A program made the position numbers and the translations under genes. Shown here in pieces: positions 37,212 through 46,302 of a DNA stretch of 64,000 bases (positions are counted from its first letter, which is position 1; each line of letters opens with the position of its first letter). This DNA is from Chryseobacterium artocarpi (GTDB lineage: Bacteria > Bacteroidota > Bacteroidia > Flavobacteriales > Weeksellaceae). The stretch is taken from assembly GCF_001684975.1 (NCBI RefSeq), contig NZ_MAYH01000001.1:620001-684000 (forward strand). The letters run 5' to 3'. The notes beneath the pieces were generated by a model, which worked only from the letters and a program-made list of their open reading frames with translations, did not search any database and was not told the DNA's origin.

Positions 37212-37927
37212 TATCGTGAGGTTTCTTTGGCTTCCAGTTTTTGTATTAAAGCAGCTTTTACAGAGGTTAAAGCATGATCTTTAGCTTCAGCAAAAGAAAT
37301 AGAATATTTTCTTTCAATAATTCTCATGTCTTCAGGGAACTGAGCGAGTAGTGTGTCATAGAATTCATCCAAAAATTCCACAGAAGGCATTTCATAATTG
37401 ATTTTAAGCTGAAAACGTCTCAGTATGGCTGTATCAATAATTTCGGCATGATTCGTTGCACAGATAAGAAGAGCATTTTCAGGATAGTAATCAATAAGCT
37501 GGATCAAAGTGTTTACCAGTCTTCTCATTTCTCCTACATCCTTATCATCACTGCCTCTTGCTTTCCCAATCTGATCCAGTTCATCAAGAAAAAGAACGCA
37601 CCTCTCTCTTCCGGCTTTATCAAAAATCATTTTTATATTCTGGGATGTTTCTCCAATTCGGGATGAAACGATATTGCTTAAATTTAAAATGATAATATTC
37701 TTCCCAAGAGCAGTGGCAATGGCTTTTGCTGTCATTGTTTTACCGCAGCCTGAACTTCCTTCAAGGAGGATTTTGTTGTTTACAGGAAGACCGTATTCCA
37801 GAAGTTCTTTGCTGTAAGTATTTTCTTTGATAAGTTGAATAAGGGAATCCCTGTTACTTTTACTGAGGAATACTTCGTTTAGATTTACCTGTTCTTTATC
37901 TTGAATAATGAGATTGTAAAGATTCAT
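37211..37927 (-). CDS. AAA family ATPase
   Basis: 238 residues, one compact AAA+ module. Walker A GSSGCGKT (57-64), Walker B VLFLDELD (111-118), sensor 1 in ATNH (Asn159) and Arg pair at 170-171 in LRRFQ. N-terminal substrate domain is absent, as in the small ClpX-like/FtsH-like stand-alone AAA proteins. The partner or substrate is unknown. First gene of a two-gene operon with yggS, which ties it to PLP metabolism only by position. Its own terminator is not seen upstream. Confidence 0.9.
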   Translation of the reverse strand: MNLYNLIIQDKEQVNLNEVFLSKSNRDSLIQLIKENTYSKELLEYGLPVNNKILLEGSSGCGKTMTAKAIATALGKNIIILNLSNIVSSRIGETSQNIKMIFDKAGRERCVLFLDELDQIGKARGSDDKDVGEMRRLVNTLIQLIDYYPENALLICATNHAEIIDTAILRRFQLKINYEMPSVEFLDEFYDTLLAQFPEDMRIIERKYSISFAEAKDHALTSVKAALIQKLEAKETSR

Positions 37928-38066
37928 GATGATAATTAAATAAACAAAGATAAAGCTTTATTAAATGTAATATAAATCCTGAATGGGAATAAACAGCTGG
38001 TCCAGAAAATAGAGGACTATATAGTTTTGGCTAGGGAAGAAAAGACTCTTGTGACAATATAAAAAA

Positions 38067-38097
38067 AGAGAAGCTAAACGTAAGTTTGGCTTCTCTA
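38067..38097 (-). terminator. Terminator of the 38253-38333 transcript
   Basis: On the minus strand tagagaagccaaac / taagtttagcttctc-type stem followed by ttttttt. It reads leftward and lies about 185 bases downstream of the tiny ORF at 38253-38333. Confidence 0.75.
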
Positions 38098-38149
38098 ATT
38101 GGATATTAAAATTTGTTATGAAACTAAGATCTTTTTGCTATGTTTTTGG

Positions 38150-38176
38150 GCCCTTTTACCCCATTGGTAAAAGAGC
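38150..38176 (-). ncRNA. Hairpin in the 3' region of a small transcript
   Basis: Eleven-base stem (gctcttttacc / ggtaaaagggc, one G-U) around a five-base loop, between the tiny ORF and the terminator on the minus strand. Together with the terminator it suggests a structured 3' UTR or a small RNA. No T-run follows, so it is not itself a terminator. Confidence 0.4.
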
Positions 38177-38252
38177 GATCTGATTTCTCAGAGTAAAAAC
38201 ATAAAACAATATAATTAGTATAGTTTTGCTATAGGCTTTTATTATTTAATGA

Positions 38253-38333
38253 TTAGTTTCTTTCTCTTCTTACTGTCATGAAATATGATGAGAATACTAC
38301 TAAACATGTTGCGATACCGATATAAGTTACCAT
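38253..38333 (-). CDS. 26-residue membrane peptide
   Basis: Frame from ATG 38333 to TAA 38253: starts MVTYIGIATCLVVFSSYF and ends MTVRRERN; one hydrophobic helix and a basic end (positive-inside). It has its own short transcript with a terminator about 160 bases downstream. Too short for family recognition; could be a regulatory or subunit peptide of a larger membrane complex. No gene lies beyond it on this strand before 38936. Confidence 0.5.
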   Translation of the reverse strand: MVTYIGIATCLVVFSSYFMTVRRERN

Positions 38334-38936
38334 TTTGTATTATTTTTAATTATTTGACTTTTTTTTATCAATCTTTCAATTGCAATATTACAACTTTCAA
38401 ATTGTGTGCCAAAGCAAATCACCATGATGTATATCAGTATGTTAGGGGTGTGTTGGTTAATTTTAAAGTGATTTTTTGTTTACAATGTGTTAATGTGTTA
38501 TTGTGAATTTATTAATATATTTGTTATTCTGTCTTTAAAAAAATATGAAAACGATAATCATTTACTGGCTTATATATTGGAGTTGATAAAACAAATAATA
38601 AATAATGCAAAGCATAGGATTGAGGCAAAGTGCTTTTTTTGGATGTAAACTTTTATCGTAAAATAGATTTCTATGTTAAGAAAATTTATTTCTAACGATG
38701 ATTTTTGAACAAATATTTTTGTTAGGTGTCAGATTGTATGACATATTTTTTGTGTCAGAAGTAGAAAATAATGACAGTTTTCTATAGATTTTATGTAATT
38801 AAAAAAGAAACTTCTTTAGCCATAATGAATTATTGAAACCTTATACCGTTTGTATATCATGTACAATACACGGATTCTTGATCATATAAAGGATAAAGAA
38901 ATTGGTTTTATTATTTTTGCAGAAAGAATACATCAC
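38334..38936. other. Intergenic region
   Basis: 603 bases, very AT-rich. Contains the promoter side of the tiny peptide gene and of the SMR transporter, and a short palindrome tgtcagattgtatgaca (38727-38743). No coding frame that I can support. Confidence 0.5.
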
Positions 38937-39272
38937 ATGGGACGCAGTTATATTTTTCTAGCCTTGGCAATTATATTTGAGATCATAGCAACTACATTTC
39001 TGAAAAAATCAGAAGAATTTTCAAAACTATTGCCCTCTATTATTACTGTGGTAGGATACGCTTGTGCTTTTTATTTTTTAAGTTTAACCCTTCGTCAGAT
39101 TCCTGTAGGAATTACTTATGCTATTTGGTCGGGAGTAGGAATTGTGTTTATAACAATGATCGGAATTATAGCATTCAAGCAGGTTCCTGATTTGCCAGCC
39201 ATTATAGGAATTGCTTTAATCGTAATTGGAGTGATTGTGATCAATGTATTTTCAAAAATGGGTACACATTGA
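38937..39272 (+). CDS. SMR family multidrug efflux transporter
   Basis: 111 residues from the ATG at 38937. Four transmembrane helices of the small multidrug resistance family. The membrane-embedded glutamate lies in AIIFEIIATTFLKKSEEF (helix 1), followed by YAIWSGVGIVFITMIG in helix 3, a family signature. Works as an antiparallel dimer that exports cationic compounds by proton exchange. EmrE/SugE orthology cannot be decided. The frame upstream to 38850 has no family support. Confidence 0.93.
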   Translation: MGRSYIFLALAIIFEIIATTFLKKSEEFSKLLPSIITVVGYACAFYFLSLTLRQIPVGITYAIWSGVGIVFITMIGIIAFKQVPDLPAIIGIALIVIGVIVINVFSKMGTH

Positions 39273-39291
39273 TTTTTTTCAAACATTCATT

Positions 39292-39726
39292 TTACTTTAC
39301 CCTATGAATGCTGGTCTGGAAAAAATGAAATAGAAATATTTTATCATAAAAAATCTCTAAACTATTTTCAATGATGAAGTCGGAATGACGGTTTCTGTCG
39401 CCCGAAAAATCTTCTTCCACAAATACGAACCACAATTCAGAAAGCCCATGTCTTTTCTTAAATTCCTCAGAAGTGTTGCAGTCAGGAAATGATGAATTTT
39501 TCATATCATAAAAAAGAATTCCTTTCGAAAGCCCATCCTGCTCGATAATATTAATTGAATGATGAAGGTAATCGATAACCTTAATATCATGATCCAGGCA
39601 TTGAACGAAATGATGAAGATCGATCAGTTGTATTACCTTTTCTTCCTGTTGAGACTCTGTCATGAAAAAATATTTCGTTGTTATTTCCTGAGTTAATTCT
39701 TCAAAAACGGCTAATTCCATATACAT
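39292..39726 (-). CDS. Hypothetical protein
   Basis: 144 residues (first Met at 39726; Met at 39720 also possible). An acidic, mixed alpha/beta sequence with LIDLHHFVQCLDHDIKVIDYL, SKGILFYDMKNSS and a C-terminal FHFFQTSIHRVK. No signal peptide or membrane helix. Not recognised. It ends 19 bases from the SMR stop on the opposite strand. Confidence 0.65.
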   Translation of the reverse strand: MYMELAVFEELTQEITTKYFFMTESQQEEKVIQLIDLHHFVQCLDHDIKVIDYLHHSINIIEQDGLSKGILFYDMKNSSFPDCNTSEEFKKRHGLSELWFVFVEEDFSGDRNRHSDFIIENSLEIFYDKIFLFHFFQTSIHRVK

Positions 39727-39878
39727 TAATTAAACAATACAAAGAAATACACAATAGAGAAGCCGGAGATTATTTTTATACAAAACGGCTTGTATTTTAT
39801 ACGAAATCCGGAAAGATCAGTTGGTATAATAATATGCAGGTTTTGTATAATATTATAGGTATAACTTTTTGTATTACC

Positions 39879-39886
39879 TATTTTTG
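39879..39886 (+). promoter_or_regulatory. -7 box of the histidine kinase operon
   Basis: TATTTTTG, exact TAnnTTTG, 23 bases before the ATG; it overlaps an imperfect palindrome taggtat...attaccta (39856-39880). Confidence 0.4.
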
Positions 39887-39909
39887 CGAATGATATATCC
39901 TGTTATAAT

Positions 39910-40986
39910 ATGAAATACAACACATGGAAATTTAAAGAAACTCTGGCAATGGATTTCCTGGTGGAAGAACGGTATAAGTATACCAGACACCTTTTATTTC
40001 TTATTTTCTTTTTCTTCCTGCTGTACAGTTCCAGATTCTGGCATTGGTATTCCGGGATGTATCAGTATTATGTCCTGTTGTTTGTGTATTCCATATTGAT
40101 TGCAATGGTTTACATCAATATTTATGTGCTGGTTCCCAGGTTTTTCTTTAGAACAAGATATATAACATACCTGGTATTGCTGGTTCTCATGGGAGTGGTG
40201 GGATTGAATATCATCGGATATGGTTTTCGCTCAGTTTTCGCTGAATTTAGAACGATAAGCTTTCCAAAAGAAACCGAAAAAGGAGGGATTTATGAAGGGA
40301 TTTTGATGTGTATTCCCATTATTCTGACAACAACGACAGTTAAGCTTTTACAAAAATGGATCAATGATAATAAGAAAATCAATGAGCTGAGTAGCCTTAC
40401 ATTGAATATGGAATTGAATGTTCTGAGGAATCAGATCAATCCTCATTTTCTTTTCAATATGCTTAATAACGTAAAAGCGCTTATAAGAACAGATCCGGAA
40501 AAAGCCTCCGTTGTCATTGTGAAGCTTTCAGAATTTCTTCGATATCAGCTTTACGAAAACAGTGAAGAAAAAACATTGCTCATATCTGAAATTGAATTTC
40601 TGTCCAACTTTTTAAACCTTGAAAAAATAAGACGTGAAAATTTTTCTTTTGACATTCATATAGATGCAGATAAGCGAACTTTAAATACTACATTCATTCC
40701 TCCGAATTTATTTACCACCTTTGTAGAAAATGCTGTAAAACACAGTGTAAATATCAGTGACGGAGAATCCTATGTGAAAATAAATATAAAAGTAGAAGAC
40801 AAAGAACTTAGTTTTATCTGTATAAATTCCAAAGATCCCGGATATTCTTTGAAAGATAAAAAAAGCAGCGGATTAGGGCTGGTAAATATTAAACGAAGAC
40901 TGGAACTTCTTTATAGCGATAAATTCGAGTTGAACACCATTTCCGAAGATAAAGAGTATACCGTAATTTTAAAAATTTCTGTGTAA
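39910..40986 (+). CDS. LytS-type sensor histidine kinase
   Basis: 358 residues. Four transmembrane helices (about 27-40, 52-75, 84-105, 129-145), then the His_kinase domain with phosphoacceptor His179 in QINPHFLFNMLNN, and the ATPase part with FVENAVKH (N box) and KKSSGLGLVNIKRRL (G box). Its partner is the LytTR response regulator, whose start overlaps the stop (TAATG). A membrane-sensing two-component system; signal unknown. Confidence 0.94.
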   Translation: MKYNTWKFKETLAMDFLVEERYKYTRHLLFLIFFFFLLYSSRFWHWYSGMYQYYVLLFVYSILIAMVYINIYVLVPRFFFRTRYITYLVLLVLMGVVGLNIIGYGFRSVFAEFRTISFPKETEKGGIYEGILMCIPIILTTTTVKLLQKWINDNKKINELSSLTLNMELNVLRNQINPHFLFNMLNNVKALIRTDPEKASVVIVKLSEFLRYQLYENSEEKTLLISEIEFLSNFLNLEKIRRENFSFDIHIDADKRTLNTTFIPPNLFTTFVENAVKHSVNISDGESYVKINIKVEDKELSFICINSKDPGYSLKDKKSSGLGLVNIKRRLELLYSDKFELNTISEDKEYTVILKISV

Positions 40987-41708
40987 TGAACTGTATTATA
41001 GTAGATGATGAGCCCTTAGCGAGAGCAGAAATGTGCTCACTGATCAATGAAACTTCAAAGATGGATATCCTTGCAGAGTTTTCTAATGCGCCGTCTGCTC
41101 TGGAGTTTCTGAAAGAGAATGATGTTGATCTTATTTTCCTTGATATTGAAATGCCGATGGTAACAGGCTTGGAATTTGCCGAAATGCTTCCCAAAAGATC
41201 ACTGATCATTTTTACCACGGCTTACTCTCAATATGCATTGAAAAGTTATGAACTGGAAGCTGTAGATTACCTTTTAAAACCAATTGACTCTCAAAGATTA
41301 GAAAAAGCGATTAATAAAGCAATCCTGTACACTGAACTTTTATCTAAGGATACCATAAAAAATACAATAGAATCCAACACTGCTGACTTTTTATTCATTA
41401 AAGCAGACCGAAGATTTTACAAAGTAAGTTTTTCTGATATTAAATTTATAGAAGGGCTCAAAGATTATGTTGTGATTCATACAATACAACAAAAGCTGAT
41501 CACAGCTATGAATCTGAAAACGATCCATCAGAAAGTGTCTGAAGCAACCTTTATCCGGGTAAGTAAATCATATGTAGTGAATGCAGATTATATTGATTCA
41601 TTTGATAATCATAGTATATATATTGATGAGTCAGAAATTCCGATCGGGGAGGTTTACAAAGCCGACTTTTTCGCGAAATATGCAGGTGGATTTTTAGGAA
41701 CAGATTGA
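40986..41708 (+). CDS. LytTR family response regulator
   Basis: 240 residues. Receiver domain (about 1-115) with phosphoacceptor Asp53 in IFLDIEMP and acid pocket VDDEP; C-terminal LytTR DNA-binding domain (about 135-235) with LFIKADRRFYKVSFSDIKFI, RVSKSYVVN and IPIGEVYK. Partner of the kinase upstream. Probably regulates its own operon or surface genes. Confidence 0.95.
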   Translation: MNCIIVDDEPLARAEMCSLINETSKMDILAEFSNAPSALEFLKENDVDLIFLDIEMPMVTGLEFAEMLPKRSLIIFTTAYSQYALKSYELEAVDYLLKPIDSQRLEKAINKAILYTELLSKDTIKNTIESNTADFLFIKADRRFYKVSFSDIKFIEGLKDYVVIHTIQQKLITAMNLKTIHQKVSEATFIRVSKSYVVNADYIDSFDNHSIYIDESEIPIGEVYKADFFAKYAGGFLGTD

Positions 41709-41731
41709 TTTTAATACATACTAAATTCATC

Positions 41732-41755
41732 CGGCTTTAGCCAAAACTTAAAATA
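41732..41755 (+). repeat. Dispersed repeat ggctttagccaaaacttaaaa
   Basis: 21-base exact match to 15700-15720, in the gap between the response regulator and dgt. Confidence 0.75.
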
Positions 41756-41805
41756 TTGCATTCAATAAATAGATAAATATTATTCCGTAAAATTAAAATT
41801 TGGAG

Positions 41806-41813
41806 TAATTTTG
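41806..41813 (+). promoter_or_regulatory. -7 box at the dgt start
   Basis: TAATTTTG fits TAnnTTTG; it ends four bases before the first possible ATG (41818), so the mRNA may be leaderless. No convincing -33 element. Confidence 0.35.
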
Positions 41814-41817
41814 AAAA

Positions 41818-43176
41818 ATGATGAATTTAAACCAGATTTTCACCAATCAACGTACAGGAAACAATCCAGCTACTAAAGCTTCAAGAACTGATTTTCAAAG
41901 AGATTTCGACAGGATTATCTTCTCTTCTGCTTTCAGAAGACTCCAGAACAAAACTCAGGTTTTTCCTTTGCCGGGAAGTGTATTTGTACACAACAGGCTG
42001 ACACACTCTCTGGAAGTGTCGTCTGTGGGAAGAAGTTTAGGAAGTATTATTGGTGAATTTATTGCGGAGGACTACAAAAATGAACTTACAGAAGATTCAA
42101 AGAATTTTTATCTATATAATTTAGGAAATGTAATCGCTGCTGCATGTCTTTGTCATGACGTAGGAAATCCCGCTTTCGGACACTCAGGAGAAGATGCGAT
42201 TGCAAGTTATTTCGAGAGAAATGAAAAAGATCTGAAATCAAAATTCAATGAAAAAGAATGGGCGGATCTGGTAAACTTTGAAGGAAATGCGAATGCTATC
42301 AGAGTATTGGCTCAACAACAAAATGGAAAAGATGCAGGAGGAATTCAACTTACTTTTTCTACATTGGCAAGTATTGCAAAATATCCTTGTGAGGCTGTAG
42401 CCAAGAAAAAAGGAATCATCCATAGAAAGAAATTCGGGTTTTTCCAGAATGAAAAAGATATATTTCTCGAAATTGCAAAAGGTACACAGCTCATCTCCGA
42501 ATGTGAAGAACCCCATATTTTCAAAAGACATCCATTCGTATGGCTGGTAGAAGCTGCTGATGATATTTGCTATAATATTATTGACATGGAAGATGCTCAC
42601 AGACTTGGAATAGTCTCTACTTTCGACTGTGAAAACCTTTTCTTTGAATTGGTTAAATCCGAAAGTAATGATATCGACAGGGTTAAAACCAAGCTGGCAT
42701 CTATTTCCAACGAAAATGAAAAAATTTCTTACCTGAGAGCAAAAGCAATCAATGCATTGATCAATAAATCGCTTGAGAGCTATAAGCAGAATTTCGAAAC
42801 GATTTTAACAGGCAATCTTGATAAAGGTTTACTGGATATTTATAAATCTGAGAACAGTGCTTTACAGGATATAGAATCTTTCTCCATTGAAAAGATTTAC
42901 AATCACAAAGCTGTAGTGGAAATTGAAAACGCAGGTTACAACGTAATGTATGAATTGCTGGATCACTTTATTCCATCCATTTTAAAGCCGGAAGAAGAAA
43001 GAAAATCTTACGATAAAAAAGCTCTGAAATTACTTCCAAGACAGTTTGTATATGATAACGGAACAGATTATCAGAAAGTATTGGGAATCATTGATTTCGT
43101 TTCCGGAATGACAGATAATTATGCAACAGACCTTTATAGAAAAATAAAAGGAATAGAGATCGGGATGACGGTATAA
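41818..43176 (+). CDS. dgt: Deoxyguanosinetriphosphate triphosphohydrolase (dGTPase)
   Basis: 452 residues (second in-frame ATG at 41821). HD-domain enzyme that hydrolyses dGTP to deoxyguanosine and triphosphate. Signature QVFPLPGSVFVHNRLTHSLE with the first His, and CHDVGNPAFGHSGEDA with the HD pair; the length fits the Dgt/type 1-2 family. Follows the LytTR system but separated by 109 bases. Convergent with the small gene 43179-43361. Confidence 0.95.
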   Translation: MMNLNQIFTNQRTGNNPATKASRTDFQRDFDRIIFSSAFRRLQNKTQVFPLPGSVFVHNRLTHSLEVSSVGRSLGSIIGEFIAEDYKNELTEDSKNFYLYNLGNVIAAACLCHDVGNPAFGHSGEDAIASYFERNEKDLKSKFNEKEWADLVNFEGNANAIRVLAQQQNGKDAGGIQLTFSTLASIAKYPCEAVAKKKGIIHRKKFGFFQNEKDIFLEIAKGTQLISECEEPHIFKRHPFVWLVEAADDICYNIIDMEDAHRLGIVSTFDCENLFFELVKSESNDIDRVKTKLASISNENEKISYLRAKAINALINKSLESYKQNFETILTGNLDKGLLDIYKSENSALQDIESFSIEKIYNHKAVVEIENAGYNVMYELLDHFIPSILKPEEERKSYDKKALKLLPRQFVYDNGTDYQKVLGIIDFVSGMTDNYATDLYRKIKGIEIGMTV

Positions 43177-43178
43177 TT

Positions 43179-43361
43179 TTAAAGTTTAAAGGACTTTTTG
43201 AAATGAAAATTGTATCGCGGATACTCTGTGGTGATATCATAAAATGTAGAATCAACGGCTTTCACAATAACTTCATCGTTTGTGAATTCAAAAATAATAT
43301 TTTTGATGATACGGCTGTTGGTTCCTCTTTTTTTTAAGTTACAGGCTGCCAAAGCAAACAT
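43179..43361 (-). CDS. Small hypothetical protein
   Basis: 60 residues. The N-terminus MFALAACN looks like the end of a lipoprotein signal, but only six residues precede the Cys, and an in-frame stop lies four codons upstream, so a longer signal is not possible. The rest (IIFEFTNDEVIVKAVDSTFYD) could be a small beta-rich fold. May be real or a truncated lipoprotein gene. Two bases from the convergent dgt stop. Confidence 0.45.
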   Translation of the reverse strand: MFALAACNLKKRGTNSRIIKNIIFEFTNDEVIVKAVDSTFYDITTEYPRYNFHFKKSFKL

Positions 43362-43448
43362 TAATAACGGGTATTAGTTTATGTCGTAAATATACTTGAT
43401 TTAAAACTAAAGTATTATCTTTATGCTAATCAATATAAAAACTAAACT

Positions 43449-44387
43449 ATGGGTATTTTTCTGGCACCCGTCATTATCCTCGGGTTAATCATTTTATTCG
43501 CTTCGTTTTTTGTAGTTAAGCAGGAGACGGCAGCCATTATTGAACGTTTTGGAAAATTCCAGGCGGTAAAACACTCCGGGCTTCATCTTAAACTTCCAAT
43601 CATAGATCAGATTGCTAAAAGACTTAATCTTAGAATCCAGCAATTAGATGTAATGATTGATACTAAAACACTGGACAACGTTTTCATAAAAATGAAGATT
43701 TCTGTTCAGTATCAGGTAATAAGGAATCAGGTTGGAGATGCTTTTTATCGTTTAGAAAACCCTGAAAATCAAATAACTTCATTCGTTTTTGACGTAGTGC
43801 GTGCAGAAGTTCCAAAACTGAAATTAGATGATGTTTTCGTAAGAAAAGATGATATTGCCGTTGCCGTAAAAAGTGAATTACAGGAAGCGATGAATAGTTA
43901 CGGATATGATATTATTAAAGCCTTGGTCACAGATATTGATCCGGATGAGCAGGTAAAACATGCTATGAACCGAATCAATGCTGCAGAACGAGAAAAAACA
44001 GCAGCAGAATATGAATCTGAAGCTCAAAGGATCAGAATTGTGGCAGTTGCAAAAGCCGAAGCTGAATCGAAAAAATTACAAGGGCAGGGGATTGCAGATC
44101 AAAGAAGAGAAATTGCAAAAGGACTTGAAGAATCAGTAAGAATGCTAAATAACGTAGACATCAATTCCCATGAAGCTTCTGCACTTATCGTGGTAACACA
44201 GCATTATGATACTTTACATTCTGTAGGAGCAAGTAACCGAAGTAATCTGGTACTTCTTCCCAATTCACCTACTGCTGCGAGCGGAATGCTGAACGATCTT
44301 GTTGTAGCAATGACTACAGCAAATACAGTAGGAGAGGCAACCAAAGGAAAGTATCCTGAGCCACCACAAAAAGAATCGGGATATTAG
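43449..44387 (+). CDS. SPFH domain / band 7 family protein
   Basis: 312 residues. N-terminal hydrophobic helix (2-22), then the SPFH domain (about 25-190: KQETAAIIERFGKF, LHLKLPIIDQIAKRLNLR) and a coiled-coil tail (about 190-260, AAEREKTAAEYESEAQRIR). Stomatin/flotillin-like membrane scaffold protein that oligomerises at the membrane; it may guard a membrane protease. No NfeD partner next to it. Followed by a long inverted repeat. Confidence 0.93.
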   Translation: MGIFLAPVIILGLIILFASFFVVKQETAAIIERFGKFQAVKHSGLHLKLPIIDQIAKRLNLRIQQLDVMIDTKTLDNVFIKMKISVQYQVIRNQVGDAFYRLENPENQITSFVFDVVRAEVPKLKLDDVFVRKDDIAVAVKSELQEAMNSYGYDIIKALVTDIDPDEQVKHAMNRINAAEREKTAAEYESEAQRIRIVAVAKAEAESKKLQGQGIADQRREIAKGLEESVRMLNNVDINSHEASALIVVTQHYDTLHSVGASNRSNLVLLPNSPTAASGMLNDLVVAMTTANTVGEATKGKYPEPPQKESGY

Positions 44388-44393
44388 AGAGAA

Positions 44394-44549
44394 AGGAAGC
44401 AGGGAAGCTGGATGCCGGAAGTTATGGTTGTCGAAAGTAGTGATGAAACTCTTTTTATAAGCTTTTTTGGCTAACATCTATGCAAATTGATAAAGATAAG
44501 TTTACTGTCTGTCATTACTTCCAGCATCCAGCTTCAGGCTTCCTAACCA
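44394..44549. repeat. Large imperfect inverted repeat
   Basis: Left arm 44394-44426 (ggaagcagggaagctggatg...) and right arm about 44512-44549, reverse-complementary over most of about 33 bases, around an 85-base AT-rich centre. Looks like a MITE-like or palindromic intergenic repeat. No ORF inside. Confidence 0.7.
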
Positions 44550-44556
44550 TAAAATA

Positions 44557-44587
44557 AAAAAGCTACAGAAATTTCTGTAGCTTTTTT
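44557..44587. terminator. Bidirectional terminator
   Basis: Perfect stem aaaaagctacagaaa / tttctgtagcttttt, A-run and T-run on both sides; 3' of the DUF4377 gene. Confidence 0.88.
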
Positions 44588-44591
44588 ATTT

Positions 44592-45206
44592 TTATTTCTT
44601 TGTTTTAGAAACCTGTTCTACCAACGTGTACTTAATAGATGAAGCATCTGCCGGTGGATTAGCGATTTTTTCTGTTTTCACTTTCAGAACATATTCGTAT
44701 CCTGGCTCATAAGTAAATCCTTCGATATTGCTGTAGAAATTTGTCCAGTTATCAGAAGCATTTTCCTTCACCTGCATACATTTCATACGTCCAGCTCCTG
44801 CTGAGCAATCTAAGGTTTCAGCACCTATGATAAGCGTTTTTTCATTCGCTGCGATTCCCTCTTTTTTAGTTTTGGAAACCTGCTTTACCAATGTGTATTT
44901 GATAGACGAACCATCAGCCGGAGGATTGGCGATTTTTTCTGTTTTTACCTTTAATACATATTCGTATCCCGGTTCGTAAGTAAATCCTTCAATGTTTGTG
45001 TAGAAGTTGGTCCAGTCTTCCGATGCCTTTTCTTTTACCTGCAGACATTTCATCGGAGCTACTCCTGTACAGTCTGCTGTTTGTGGTCCTACGATGAATG
45101 TTTTTTCATCAGCTGCGGATACCCCGGCAGTAGTTGTACATTGTGTCATTGCAAATAATGCTAATGCAGGTGCTGCCCCTTTTAGAATTGTTGCTATACT
45201 TTTCAT
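44592..45206 (-). CDS. Lipoprotein with two tandem DUF4377-type repeats
   Basis: 204 residues from the ATG at 45206. A lipoprotein signal ends at MTQC, then SAADEKTFIVGPQT begins repeat 1 (about 30-118) and NEKTLIIGAETLDCS begins repeat 2 (about 124-204). The repeats are nearly identical at their centre (WTNFY-NIEGFTYEPGYEY, then VLKVKTEKIANPP), including long exact DNA-level similarity, so the duplication looks recent. Each has two Cys (DC..MKC). Function unknown; DUF4377 occurs with META/HslJ domains. Confidence 0.85.
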   Translation of the reverse strand: MKSIATILKGAAPALALFAMTQCTTTAGVSAADEKTFIVGPQTADCTGVAPMKCLQVKEKASEDWTNFYTNIEGFTYEPGYEYVLKVKTEKIANPPADGSSIKYTLVKQVSKTKKEGIAANEKTLIIGAETLDCSAGAGRMKCMQVKENASDNWTNFYSNIEGFTYEPGYEYVLKVKTEKIANPPADASSIKYTLVEQVSKTKK

Positions 45207-45501
45207 AAACTTGATTTTAAAACCATACCTCGCAATTACCATGCCGAAGTTTTTCCGAATTAGCGGATTTCCGGTATTGTTTTTTAGTTTTTTAATCATT
45301 TAATTTGGAGTTTCCAATAAACGATGTCACTGGGGATAATATATTCTATATAATGATATTTGGCTCAGAAATATTGGAGGTCAGTAAATTATAGAGATAG
45401 AAAAAAGTCCAAATTATATTCAGTTTTATAGTAAAATTAAAGAGTATGATTGAGGCTTCCGGACTTTATATTTTAAAGGAAAGAAAAATGAATTTGAATT
45501 A

Positions 45502-46302
45502 ATGAAAAGATTAATCGTATTAATTTCTGTTGTTTTTGTAACCGGTAGCATGTTTGCTCAAAAAACAGACAATGCTTTGCAGGGATATTTTGAGGAACAA
45601 GGAGACAAAACACTTTATCACTCGTTTAATTTTGATGGAAACGGAAGAATGGTAGGAGGAATGTCTAATGGACATTATTTTACCAGAAATGATAGTTTGA
45701 TTGTATTTCCGGATAAGGATGTGTTTATTTTTAAAATCAAGAAAAACAAACTGATTGGTATTTCCAATTGGGTGAAAGATGGTGTCTGGATTCGTAAAAA
45801 GGATGATAATGAGGTTAATAACAGGAAGAATCCTGTAGCAGCTCAAAAAAATGCGGCTCTGCTTGCTGGGTATTACGATAAAACCAAGAATATGACAGGT
45901 TTTGATGCTTTACTTTCCGATGACCTTCTTATTGCAAGTGAAAGCTTTTGTAATCAAGGGTTGGCTAAGGCATGCCTGAGTACGTTCGGATTAAAAATGA
46001 TGAAATATACTCCCGGGGTTTTAAGCGGTCCGGAAAAGGTTAAAGAGAAGAAACTAAAACCACATCCGGAACTGATACAGCTTTCCAAGAGAATAATAAG
46101 TTTAGGAGATACCGAAGGATATAATGTTTTAGGAAGTTATTATTATCTTTTAGGACTTCGAGAAAAAGCTTTTGCAGTCTGGAGTGAAGGAGAGAAACAT
46201 GGAGATGCAGCCTCAACTTTATCCAAAGGATTGATTGATTTTGGGGAGGAAATGGACAAAGAGGTTAAAAAAAACAATAATAACAATAAAAAGAAGAAAT
46301 GA
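45502..46302 (+). CDS. Exported hypothetical protein with helical C-terminal half
   Basis: 266 residues. Signal peptide ends near MFAQK. The N-terminal half is beta-rich and looks like a small barrel (YHSFNFDGNGRMVGGMSNG); the C-terminal half (about 140-250) is helical with Sel1/TPR-like spacing (GDTEGYNVLGSYYYLLGLREKA then FAVWSEGEKHG). It ends in poly-Asn/Lys. Not recognised. The stop overlaps the start of the next gene (ATGA), so the two are coupled. Confidence 0.72.
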   Translation: MKRLIVLISVVFVTGSMFAQKTDNALQGYFEEQGDKTLYHSFNFDGNGRMVGGMSNGHYFTRNDSLIVFPDKDVFIFKIKKNKLIGISNWVKDGVWIRKKDDNEVNNRKNPVAAQKNAALLAGYYDKTKNMTGFDALLSDDLLIASESFCNQGLAKACLSTFGLKMMKYTPGVLSGPEKVKEKKLKPHPELIQLSKRIISLGDTEGYNVLGSYYYLLGLREKAFAVWSEGEKHGDAASTLSKGLIDFGEEMDKEVKKNNNNNKKKK

